Shown here one piece after another: positions 47,393 through 56,739 of a stretch of DNA of 64,000 bases. The position numbers were made by a program, and so were the translations under genes. The stretch is from Leucaena leucocephala. Its lineage: Eukaryota; Streptophyta; Magnoliopsida; Fabales; Fabaceae. Location: the NCBI GenBank assembly GCA_037074615.1, contig CM073522.1:28828962-28892961 (forward strand). The letters run 5' to 3'. Position 1 is the stretch's first letter. Each line of letters opens with the position of its first letter. The notes below the pieces were generated by a model, which saw only the letters and a list, made by a program, of their open reading frames with translations, ran no database searches and was not told the DNA's origin.

Positions 47393-48086
47393 ACCTCAAA
47401 GAATACGTATATCCAGAAAACTTGCTAGCTAGTTCCCACTAAACTGCATTTTATCTTATCCAAAGTTTCAAGAATGAGAATATACGGAAGATGAAGTAGC
47501 TAAAGATTTTGCAGGCGCCATCGTCGCCATGAAGAGTGAAAGACAAGAAGTGTATTCTACTATTACCTGATATATCAGCTTGCAGAAAGGGAATTGCCAA
47601 CCCAGAAAGAAAAAATGTGGGATTATGGTGAAACAGTGCTAAAAGTGGAAGATGAGAAGCGAAGGGGTCTTTCTCTCTGATTCAAAATTTGTGAGGTATA
47701 TCTTCTTGTTTTTTTTTTGTTACATAGGTATATCTTTTTTTTTTTTTGGTAAATTACATAGGTATATCTTCTTGTTTAACGTGGAACCATGGGAAATTGG
47801 GAGTAATGTCCAAAGCTATGTCAATATTGGACTCATTTTTTGGGCCTGATTTGATAGCCCCAATTAATAAATACAGCCCAATCAAGTTGATATTTTTGAG
47901 ATAATTTTATGTGATTTAGGTATTCATGATTATATTAAATTTTATTTTAATCTCTTAAATTTATAAAAATATATTTTCAGTTTTTTAAATTTAATATTAT
48001 TAGATATATTTAAAGAAAAATACTCACTTATCAAATTTAAGTGATGAATGGGCAACTACATGTTGACAAAATATGTTTGTATTTTA
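47393..48086. other. FTSHI3 5' flank; small GGTATATCTTCTTG repeats
   Basis: The phrase (A)GGTATATCTTCTTG with T-rich intervals is repeated three times (47695-47775, ACATAGGTATATC). Bases 47510-47700 are less AT-rich and probably hold the FTSHI3 promoter and 5' UTR; I cannot place the start site. Confidence 0.4.
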
Positions 48087-48358
48087 CTCCCTCTAATCAT
48101 AAATATAAAAGCTAAATAGTAAGTATATTTTTGTTTTAAATATAAGATCTCAATCCATTTTATCTTTTAAAATTATAAATTTTCCTTGTAAAGTATCACT
48201 ATATAATTGTACATATTAAAATTTTTTTTATCAAGGATAGTTCAAATGTACATGAATAAATAGGATATTTTAAAGAAATCAACATACAATTATTATAAAT
48301 AACTAATTTAATTTACCTAAATTAATTAAGTAGATATTATATTAAGGATTAGATGTAG
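48087..48358. mobile_element. Stowaway-like MITE
   Basis: It begins CTCCCTCTAATCATAAATAT and ends TTAAGGATTAGATGTAG, with TA duplications at 48085-48086 and 48359-48360. 272 bp, AT-rich, non-coding; the clearest copy of this family in the window. Confidence 0.75.
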
Positions 48359-48758
48359 TAATATTTTTAAATAGTTTTATATTGTATATTAAAGAATTAG
48401 AATTTAGATATGTCTTGTGAGTATTTAATTGCTGAGTTATTATTTTTTATTTTAAATTGTTTTAGCAAGTATTTTTTGTTAGTAGGATTAACGTTAATTA
48501 ATTAAAGATAAACTTCATGCATCAGAAGAGCATATAACAAGTTAAAAAAAATAAACCTAACGTTAATTAATTAAAGATAGAAAAAGAAAAGCCAACTATT
48601 GGCATGTGAGTTTGAAAGAAAAAGATATCGCGTGTTGTAGCTTTCTCTCGTTCTCTCTTACTCAATCGAAATAATAGCAGTTTTAAAAGATTGACTTCAT
48701 AGTAAAACAATATGCCAAAATTGACTCACAATAAATGCACATTAAATGAGCCCCTCAA

Positions 48759-48759
48759 G

Positions 48760-48814
<55 letters not shown>

Positions 48815-48851
48815 TAATGATAACAATAATAATAATAATAATAATAATAAT
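48759..48851. repeat. (AAT)n microsatellite
   Basis: About 30 trinucleotide units with a few interruptions (AACAATAATGATAAC) near the middle. Confidence 0.92.
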
Positions 48852-48969
48852 TGATCAGTAAGTTTCTGTGTTATTGCTTTGTTCTGCTTGCTTGCATTTA
48901 TAGTTTTTCGGCCGGGTTAGCTCTGAATGTACTCCACTCGGTCATGATGTCCGTGTTTGTTGCGTTCTT

Positions 48970-49594
48970 GACCTCGTGATAGATTTTTGAAAAAGAATTT
49001 ATAAAAAAAAAATTTTAAATAGTTTTTGTAAAAAAAATTGAAAAAAATTTATAAAAAAAATAATTCTGAATAAATAAGCGTTTGGGTAATTATTTTCAGA
49101 ATAATTTTTTATATTAATAAATTACTAGAAAGGGTATTCACTTCTTCCCCTACCCAGCGATAGTAGCGACGGCGAGCAGCTTCTAGCGACTACGAGCAGC
49201 TCCCAGCGACGGCAAGCAATGACTCCTAGAGAGAAAGACGACAGATCTGGACGGTGACTATGGAGGCGACGACTCGTGGATGGTAACTCCTTGTGGTGAC
49301 TCGTGGAAGGAGACTCTGGTGGCGAGCAACAGCCTTCACGAAGCGGAGGAGAAACAAAGAAAAGGAGAGAGAGGAGAAAAAATAAGGGTAAAATAGTAAT
49401 AAGTAATCTATAAGGTCTTTTACTGTTCCATAAGCTACTCCTAGTAGCTTATCCAAAATCTTAATTTTAAACCATGGTTTGGTCCAAAAATACTTTTGGG
49501 CAAATATGGTTGTTTATTTTAAATTTTTTTCAAATTAAGGTTTGAATTAAAAGCCCTTTTAAAACCTTAATTTTAGAATTTCTCAAACAGGCCC
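48970..49594 (+). mobile_element. MITE of the GGGC(C/A)TRTTTGG family with GC-rich internal segment
   Basis: The right end CTCAAACAGGCCC (49582-49594) and the phrases TAAATAAGCGTTTGGGTAATTATTTT, TCTTTTACTGTTCCATAAGCT and AAACCATGGTTTGGTCCAAAA align with the 13.8-kb copy. Where the others carry a GA-rich tract, this copy has 49140-49340, rich in GCGACGGCGAGCAGC-like words, possibly captured DNA. The left border is approximate. Confidence 0.65.
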
Positions 49595-49654
49595 ATACTC
49601 TAATAACATGCAAGGAATTGTGACATTCTATTGTCATTCAAAATTATAAAATAG

Positions 49655-49860
49655 AACTCTGGGGAGTATCAATTTGTTGTGGTTCTAGTCGCGGCGCTTA
49701 GAGAGGCATCCTAACTCTTGGGTGCTTAGGTTTATGCCTGATGATAATAGACAGCTCGCCCTGCTCAATATTAGTATTGCCTAGGAGGAAGGGAGATTTT
49801 GCCCTACTCTTAAATAGAGGTGAGCCCAACCCTTTTACAAAAAAATCTTATAACAAAAAA
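49655..49860 (+). mobile_element. SINE-like repeat, family 2, 5'-truncated
   Basis: The series GGGGAGTATCAATTTGTTGTG, AGTCGCGGCGCTTAGAGAGGC, ATCCTAACTCTTGGGTGC, CAGCTCGCCCTGCTCAATAT and GATTTTGCCCTAC, with a CCCAACCCTTTTACAAAAAA tail, matches 39200-39385. The tRNA-like head is missing. Confidence 0.6.
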
Positions 49861-50745
49861 AAATTATAAAATGACAATTTTTTATACAAAAATATATTCC
49901 TCATTCCATCCTGAGATCTATTTAATTGATTTAATTAAATTAAAAAAATTAATTAAATTAATTAATATAACATATTTTTTTAAAATACTCTAATTATTTT
50001 TTTTAATTATCTCTCTCTATTTTATCAAAATTATTATTTTCTCCATCTCTAGTAGTATCAATTAAGACATATATTTAAAAAATTAATTAGCATCCTCCTT
50101 AATTATATAGAAGCTATTAATTTTCTCACTAGAGGGGGTGCCCATTAGTAGTGATGTTGTACATGAAGTTAGACTGTTATTCTATAGGGATTAACAGATT
50201 ATGATTAGTCTTGTACTGAGAGAAGCTAATCCTCTTGCTGACCAGATTAATAGTTTCTCTTATAGGATATTAGGGAATATTTGTATCCTTAATCACGTTA
50301 TACTTTTTTGGGGAATTAGATGGAAGTTGACTAAGGAAACTTGCCTACTTTTTATATTTATTGTATTTCTCTCAATGAGATAATAGATTTCATTTCTTAC
50401 TAAAAAAAAATCATTGGATGTGCTCAGAACAAAAATAATGAGAGAGTAGTTTGTCTTACAAAAATCACCCTTCTATTATCAAATATAATGTCTTTTCTGC
50501 TACTTTTTTCTCCCTTTTAGATTTTCTTATATTGTTTATTAATTTAAGAATTATTTATTATTGGTAAATTAAGATGATTCATTTATTATCATTATTTTAA
50601 AATTATTTTTACAAATGAAAAAATAAATTAAATATTTGATTATTTTATATTAATTAAATATATTTAAAAAGAAAGTAATGTTTTGAATTTTATATATACA
50701 TATTAATACTTTACAGCTATATATTTTAGGACTCTTGATAAAATT
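49861..50745. other. Intergenic, nothing recognised
   Basis: AT-rich. A 60-codon plus-strand frame at 50201-50383 (LREANPLADQINSF) faintly resembles the end of a LINE-type RNase H/reverse-transcriptase remnant but is too short to call. Confidence 0.35.
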
Positions 50746-52190
50746 TACTATTAAAAAAATATATCACAGCGTTATTTCATAACAATTATAAATAAAACTA
50801 TCATACAAAAAGTATTAGTATTTTTATAAATAAATTTTATTTTAAAATATTTTTTATGGTAGTTTTTATCAAAACAATTGTTAAAAATATTTTTAACGAT
50901 GGTTCTATAAAAAGTTATTGTTAAAAGTATTCTATTAGAGTTTAATAAAAAATTTAGGTAAAATAAAAATAAAAGACTTTTGATGACGGTTTGTTAAAAA
51001 TCGTTGTTAAAAGTTAAAATTTTTCAAAATCCCCCCACTTTGTTTTTTTTTTCCTCTTACATCACTCACCTTCCTTTTTATTGCCCTTCTGCCAAAGCAA
51101 AATCATGTATGTATTTTGCTTTGGTGCTCCGCAATATCTTCTAGCAAAGCCCAAAATGGGTACGAATATATATGTTCTTTTTTTTATTTGCTTTAGCTGA
51201 ATATTTAAGTGGATAACTATGTCCGTCTTTCAATACTAAATAATTATATAAAAAATTATTTTCCAATATCCCACACTTGAGGCCGCTGAATCTAGACATT
51301 TTTATCTTTTAAAAATAAGTTTCAATATACATTGAAGTCCACTTTAAAATAATTAATACAATACACTGGCCACATTCAAAACACACACACCGTACATTCA
51401 ACACACACACACACACACCGTATATCCCCCAATTAACGACACTCACTGGACCTGCAGGGACTTTTAAACAGCGCTTTCTAAAAAAATAGCTTTAAAAATT
51501 ATCATTAAAAGTGAAATACTTTAAAAATTTAAATTTTTTGACTTGATTATAGTTTTATTTTTATTTTTTCACAACTATTTTTGAGGTCTCGATTCTCTGT
51601 ATCATCACGATAGGCTTATACGAAAGTTATTATTATTTTTTCTCCTATTTTTAGTGCTTATTTATATTGTTTTTCGTCATTTCCATCGTCATATCCCACC
51701 GTAAAAATTATAAGTCACCATTTAATTTTATCATTTGCTCAGTTTTCTTGCTTTTTTTTGTTGTTTGTTGTTTATAAGTTTTCTTTTCTTTTTACCATCT
51801 TTCTAGATCTTCAATTTTTTTGCCTGCTATAACTTCTTCTCCAGATCTGGTCCAATACCTTTAGTGAGGCTGACCGTTGTAGCTAATAGTGGGTGATGGC
51901 AGATAGATCTTGTTGGAAGGAACTCGAAGAGCTTCCATGGAAGAAACTTCTAGATTTTTAGTTTTTTCACCAGATCTAATTTGATGCTTTTGATAAGTAT
52001 GGACGAAGGGGCTGATGATGGGTGTAGGTTGAGGAAAGTTAAAAAGATAAAAAAAAATATACTTTACCATGGCGGTTTTAGCCAAAACTATCGTCAAAAA
52101 TAGACTTACAATGGTAGTAAAATTCACGTCGCTCTTCAAATCATCGGGAAAGACTATTTTTAATATCTGTTAAAAGCTTTTTTTCTAGTG
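50746..52190 (+). mobile_element. CACTA (En/Spm)-type non-autonomous element
   Basis: The left end is TACTATTAAAAAAATATATC (a CACTA terminus with its first C changed) and the right end is CTTTTTTTCTAGTG, whose complement is CACTAGAAAAAAAG. ATT flanks both sides (50743-50745, 52191-52193), the expected 3-bp duplication. Subterminal motifs such as GACGGTTTGTTAAAAATCG and ATGGCGGTTTTAGCC are typical. The block 51840-51965 matches in inverse the element at 25547-26405. An (AC)n tract lies at 51381-51419. No transposase was seen. Confidence 0.75.
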
Positions 52191-52193
52191 ATT

Positions 52194-52729
52194 GTTAACT
52201 TGTTTGCTTGATGTTAAATTGTTAATACTAGAACAACAATAAGAGCAACAAAAAATCTTATTCCACAAAATGATGTTAGTTATATAGATGGCATATAATG
52301 CCATTATACTCTCTTTGAAATCAAATCTTTTGATAAGTTATTTACTGAAAGATCTCAATTAATATCTTTTTAATGCATTCTTTGGTCTCCCTCTGCCTCT
52401 CATCACATGGCTAATGGCTATTTGCTCACCCTTTCTTATGAGCACATCTATATATGACCTTCTTTGTGTACAAATGGCCCAACTATTTGAAACGATCTTT
52501 TTATTATTTTCTCCTTATTGGATTTCACACTGACTTATCTTTTTATATGATTATTATGTATCAGATTTAACAATTGCTTATCAAATTGTTGAGGGATCAA
52601 AAATTAAAAAAATAAAAAATTATACTAAAAACACAAATAAAAAAAAGTTATTAATTGCTTGACTGTGTATTCATAGTCATCCTATGATATGAAACTTTAC
52701 ATATAAAGTAAACGTACATCTATTAGTTG
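52194..52729. other. Intergenic, nothing recognised
   Basis: No coding or repeat signal beyond AT richness. Confidence 0.4.
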
Positions 52730-53115
52730 TAAGTTAAAAACTTGGAATGAAATAACTCAAGTTTTCATCGAAGAGCATCGGGCAACTCAAGTTTTAGACA
52801 ACATAACTAGAGGTTAATTAGAAGGAATAACTTGAGTTTTTCTTAAGGACAACTCAAGTTTTGATGGTACGTAGGTGAAAAAAACTAAAGTTCATGCATG
52901 ACCCAAGTTTTTATGAAAGAAAACTTGAGTTTAAGATAATTGCTATATCAAAGATGAATATGACTCGAGTTTTTCAGGAATCAGAATCACCAGTTTTAAA
53001 AGATGGAGAGATTAAGAGAACATAACTCGATTTTCTACACATAAAAACTAGAGTTAAGGTTTCCAAGAAGGATATATACAAAACTTGAGTTTTTTCGAAA
53101 CCCAAACTCAAGTTT
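52730..53115. repeat. Cluster of AACTCAAGTT / AACTTGAGTT motifs
   Basis: About ten occurrences of AACTCAAGTTTT, AACTTGAGTTTT or one-base variants (CCCAAGTTTTT, ACTCGAGTTTTT, ACTCGATTTT) fall in about 385 bp, in both orientations and at irregular 20-50 bp spacing. Intervening text is not conserved. It lies ~0.5 kb beyond the 3' end of the KIN-like gene. Confidence 0.75.
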
Positions 53116-53597
53116 TGTCAGAAAAAAAACCTAGCATGTTATTATGAAATCATTTAACCTGATTTAGAGAGAAGTAAAAAAAAAACAGAAAATATTTCCT
53201 AAACTATTAAATTTGAGGGAATCAGAGAACCTTTCTTAGTTAATTAAGAGAAGATTAAAAATTATAATTAACTTTTCTAGAAAAAAAATCTTTTCTGATT
53301 TTATGATCATCAAAATATAAAATCTAACACACATATATAGGAAGTAGGAACGTATATATGATGGATCTTGAATCTTCTTGAATATTAAAGATGATAAATC
53401 ATAACAATTAATGGATCGGATCTGAGAGCTTTGGTCACTCAAAGCTCAAGAATTAAGACTTGATTATGACAAAAGACAATGAAATTACAAGTGAAAAAGA
53501 AGAGAAGTTGCGGGTAAGAAGAGTTTAAAGGAAACAACTCAATTCCATCAAGGAAATTACAAAAAACACCATTATTCATTTCATCCTAACATTCATT

Positions 53598-54012
53598 TCA
53601 GTTGTTGCTGGTTGCATCCTTCACTGCATCAGCAGCTCCTTGTGCCTTTGCCTGTAGCTGTTGACCCCCCTATATCATATAATATCAAATTAATTAGCCC
53701 TTTTATCTATATATATACATACATATACATATTTGGAATTAATTAATTCATAATTTTTATAAATATAATTGATTAAGTTAATATGTACCTCTTGAATGGA
53801 TTCTTTTGCAGATTGTGCTGCATCGCTAGCCTTATCCATCATGTTGCTTGCCTTTTCCTACATCATTCATTCACACATTCATAAAATAATAATAATAATT
53901 ATATTAATACCGTAATTAAAACCGAAAACTTTGAAGGGAAGCAAATCAATGAACGTACCTGAGCCTGGCCCTTGGCCTGTCCGGCGTTGTAGCTTGCCTT
54001 GTTGGAGTCCAT
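53598..54012 (-). CDS. KIN/COR6.6-type small stress-inducible protein
   Basis: Three short exons on the minus strand, 54012-53959, 53857-53789 and 53669-53598, encode 64 residues. All junctions are phase 0 (CAG|GTACGT, GTAG|GAAAAG, GAG|GTACAT, ATAG|GGGGGT). The protein starts MDSNKASYNAGQAKGQAQ and continues EKASNMMDKASDAAQSAKES. It ends QAKAQGAADAVKDATSNN. It is hydrophilic, rich in Ala, Lys, Gln and Asp, and lacks Cys, Trp and signal sequences, like Arabidopsis KIN1/KIN2/COR6.6 and related pollen/stress proteins. Such proteins accumulate in the cytosol under cold, drought or ABA. The promoter has a G-box ABRE beside the TATA box. The exons are too short to appear as long open frames. Confidence 0.85.
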
Positions 54013-54118
54013 TTTCTTGAGAAATATTAACTTTGTGATGAGCGTGAGAGAAAGAATTAATGAAGATTAAGATATGTTTGTGAATGATGAGGTTGTCACA
54101 ATATGAAGATTAATTGAG

Positions 54119-54126
54119 TTTATATA
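54119..54126 (-). promoter_or_regulatory. TATA box of the KIN-like gene
   Basis: On the minus strand TATATAAA lies about 107 bp upstream of the ATG. Confidence 0.7.
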
Positions 54127-54137
54127 CACCCACAGAA

Positions 54138-54147
54138 GCCACGTGTC
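54138..54147 (-). promoter_or_regulatory. G-box / ABRE
   Basis: GACACGTGGC on the minus strand contains the CACGTGGC core bound by ABF/AREB bZIP factors. It lies 12 bp upstream of the TATA box. Position and match suggest ABA, drought or cold induction of the KIN-like gene; the response itself is inferred. Confidence 0.7.
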
Positions 54148-54516
54148 ATGCCATGCTGATATATAGAATGTTTAATCCTACTCTTGTTGACCAATGCATC
54201 TTGTGGACCAAACTACCAGGTTTCTTCCTCGACCCTACTTTTTAGCCGAAGACTAGTATTTTTTTCAGTTATTCTAATTTCAGATTTTAATTCAGATCAA
54301 TTTAAAATGTTAAAGAAAATCTGAGACATTAGACAACCTTAGTCGTCCACATGTACTACTATTTTTTAGAAGCTCATGAACTTCTTATACCTAAACCTCT
54401 TTACCCAATAAAGCTTGGGTACCATAAATCAAAACAAATTTATTTTGTAGCCCCTCTTATGAGGGCGGTAATGTTATACGGCAATAAATGGTGGGTTTTA
54501 AAGAAGGGGAAATTAC

Positions 54517-54672
54517 AATGAGATTTTAAGTAAGTGATTTAATTACTTAAAAGTCTTAATGACATCTGAGGAACTAATAATAACAAGTTTCAGTACAGAA
54601 ATTGATAACAAGTTTATACTACTTAGAATTTTTTGGTAATTAAATTTCTTCCTTACGACCTCATAGTATATA
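54517..54672. mobile_element. MITE with TACAATGAGATTTTAAG-type inverted ends
   Basis: The left end TACAATGAGATTTTAAGTAA...TTTAATTAC is the inverse of the right end GTAATTAAATTTCTTCC...CCTCATAGTA. It is related to elements at 11630-11760 and 11885-12060 (shared GAGGA(G/A)C(A/T)AATAATAACAA and AATTGA(C/T)AA). Confidence 0.6.
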
Positions 54673-54679
54673 TTCCTCC

Positions 54680-55483
54680 TTAAAAGAACAATAAGAGTAT
54701 AAGGTAGTGGTAGCTAATATAATGATATTGAGATGTATGTGTGTTTATATATTAAAAAAAAAGATAATATTAGTAATGAACATATATATATATATAAGAA
54801 AAAGTTGGAGTGACGTCTATTGAAGAGAAAATGATATAAAATAGTTTTAGGTGATTCAGATACGTATAAAGAAGATCATTGCATGTGTGTGCGCTGATGA
54901 GGAGGGTAGATCAAGTATATATGAGTCATCTGAAAAAGTGTAGAGGAAGATTGAAGAGAATACTCAATAAAATTATTGAGTAGGATCTTTTGATTAACAA
55001 TTTATTTAAATATTTAGTTATTGATAGAGTATAATAACACTATATTATGTAGCTGGTTCCACTTAGTGGAATTACTTGTTGGTGTGTATTTGAGGGAAAT
55101 AAACTGCAAATGCTCATCAAAAGTCATTGCTCAGAATTTGGAATAAGTACAGAAGACAAAAAAGAAGAAATCATCCAACATGAAAATTAAAGAAGTTCAT
55201 ATGATTGGGTAAACAATAATTTTTTTCACTTGTGTAATTGCCAACAAGAATAAAATAAAGCTTGAGGAGTTTGAAGAACCTCATCCAACATTGTCGCTAA
55301 TCCCTCACAGATTTCCAAGAATAATGCTCACTCCCAAGGATTACACAATGAAAATATCAAAGAGCTTGAAAATATCAAATATAAAAGCTTCAATCAATAT
55401 TTGTTAGCAACATTTGGTATACGAAACTGAAGGAAAGTGATAAAACCAGATTCAACATCATCATGAACAACCAAAAGAAAATA
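54680..55483. other. Intergenic, nothing recognised
   Basis: No coding, RNA or repeat feature is supported between the MITE and the presumed MULE terminus. Confidence 0.4.
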
Positions 55484-55544
55484 GGGAAAATGACAGAAAA
55501 AGCCCACCTGAATTTCAGAAAGACAAATTGGGCCTCCCAATATT

Positions 55545-55586
55545 AAAAAAGACAGATTGGGCAGGAGACCCAATCTGTCTTTTCTA
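55545..55586. repeat. Perfect hairpin near the presumed MULE left end
   Basis: AAAGACAGATTGGG and CCCAATCTGTCTTT pair around a short CAGGAGA-like loop. GACAAATTGGGCCTCCCAAT just upstream (55522-55541) is a second related inverted motif. Confidence 0.8.
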
Positions 55587-55588
55587 AA

Positions 55589-56733
55589 TTGTTGGCCAAA
55601 GACCAAATTAGCCCTCTGAAGAATGAAGGAAAAGGCGGACATTCGACGCATCTCACTCTCAAACACGCATATCAGCCCGAGAGAGAGGATCTGAGTCATT
55701 GGAGCGGAAATTTGGCGACCTCATTGCAGCACGACGAAGCAGTAATCCAGCACCATCGAAGCCTGATTCCCCGGCCACAAAAGATTGCCGGACGCCGTTA
55801 TTGTCGAGGATTGTCATCGTCGAAGGTCAATTTGCGTTTAGGAAGATTAGGGTTTAGCAATTAGGTAAGACGCCTTGCTGGGAACCTTTCATTTTTTCAC
55901 ATCTGTCGCTGCAGACTACTTGAACACTCTTAATCCACATTTGGGATTCTACGGTCTTCTGTTCGGTTTATCCTGCAGCATAAAGGTGTAATTTTTGTGT
56001 GTTCTGTTCGTCGAAGGTGAAGTTTTTCTGTTGTTATTGTTAAGTTCTTTACCTGAAACGGTTATCTTAAGCTTCATCTAAAATCCCTTTCTGTTCTGTT
56101 TATCCTTCTGAAATTTAGTGTATTTGTTGTTGGCTGATTTAATATAACTACCCATTCATGTAGGATTTGAGTTCGGTTATGTTGATGCTGAAAATGAAGC
56201 TACAGGACCTGAAGCTCTTGATCCCTCTCTTCCCTTTTCTCATACTTTTTCGTGTTATATTCATTGTTTCAATGCTTATTATCCGCCTCTCTTTCTTTTT
56301 CCTTGTATGTATATTTTATAGATGGACCCCTGTGTAACCCTGTCTCTGATATCCCATCTTGGGCAATAAAAAAAACCATCACCTCCCTGGTATCTTTCAA
56401 CTTTAGCTACCTGGCTAGTTTACCCGTCTGTGTTATGAACATCCTTAGGTCTCAGAGCAGCTGGGGTACTCAATACTGGAAAGATCCGTCGTTTGTCAAT
56501 CTGTTAGAGCTTATGCTTTGCAATTGTTAAAATCAGAAATGGGTGGTGATTTTATATTTGAAGTTGTAGGATTCATCTTAAGAATTTTTCTTTCAATCAG
56601 CTTTACTTGCTTTAAATAAAGCCCAAAAAATGGGGTTTACTCCTTGTTAAAGCTTATTAATTCGTATTTACTTGCTTTAAATATTGCTACACCTGTTTAT
56701 GCAACTTACCATGTACTGGTTGTTTTTTAGCAG
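55589..56733 (+). promoter_or_regulatory. Promoter / 5' UTR exon and leader intron of the Ulp1-like gene
   Basis: A GC-richer leader (about 55640-55864, with GATTAGGGTTTAGCAATTAG) ends at a strong donor, TTAG|GTAAGA (55864/55865). The next good acceptor, TTTTTTAGCAG|GAAAAA (56733/56734), is six bases before the Ulp1-like ATG. This implies an 869-nt leader intron. The 91-codon open frame in the leader is not recognised and may be untranslated or captured host sequence. Confidence 0.5.
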
Positions 56734-56739
56734 GAAAAA

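Noticed and set aside
48759..48851. Long (AAT)n tract as a matrix-attachment or origin element
   Set aside because: Plain microsatellite; no supporting motif.
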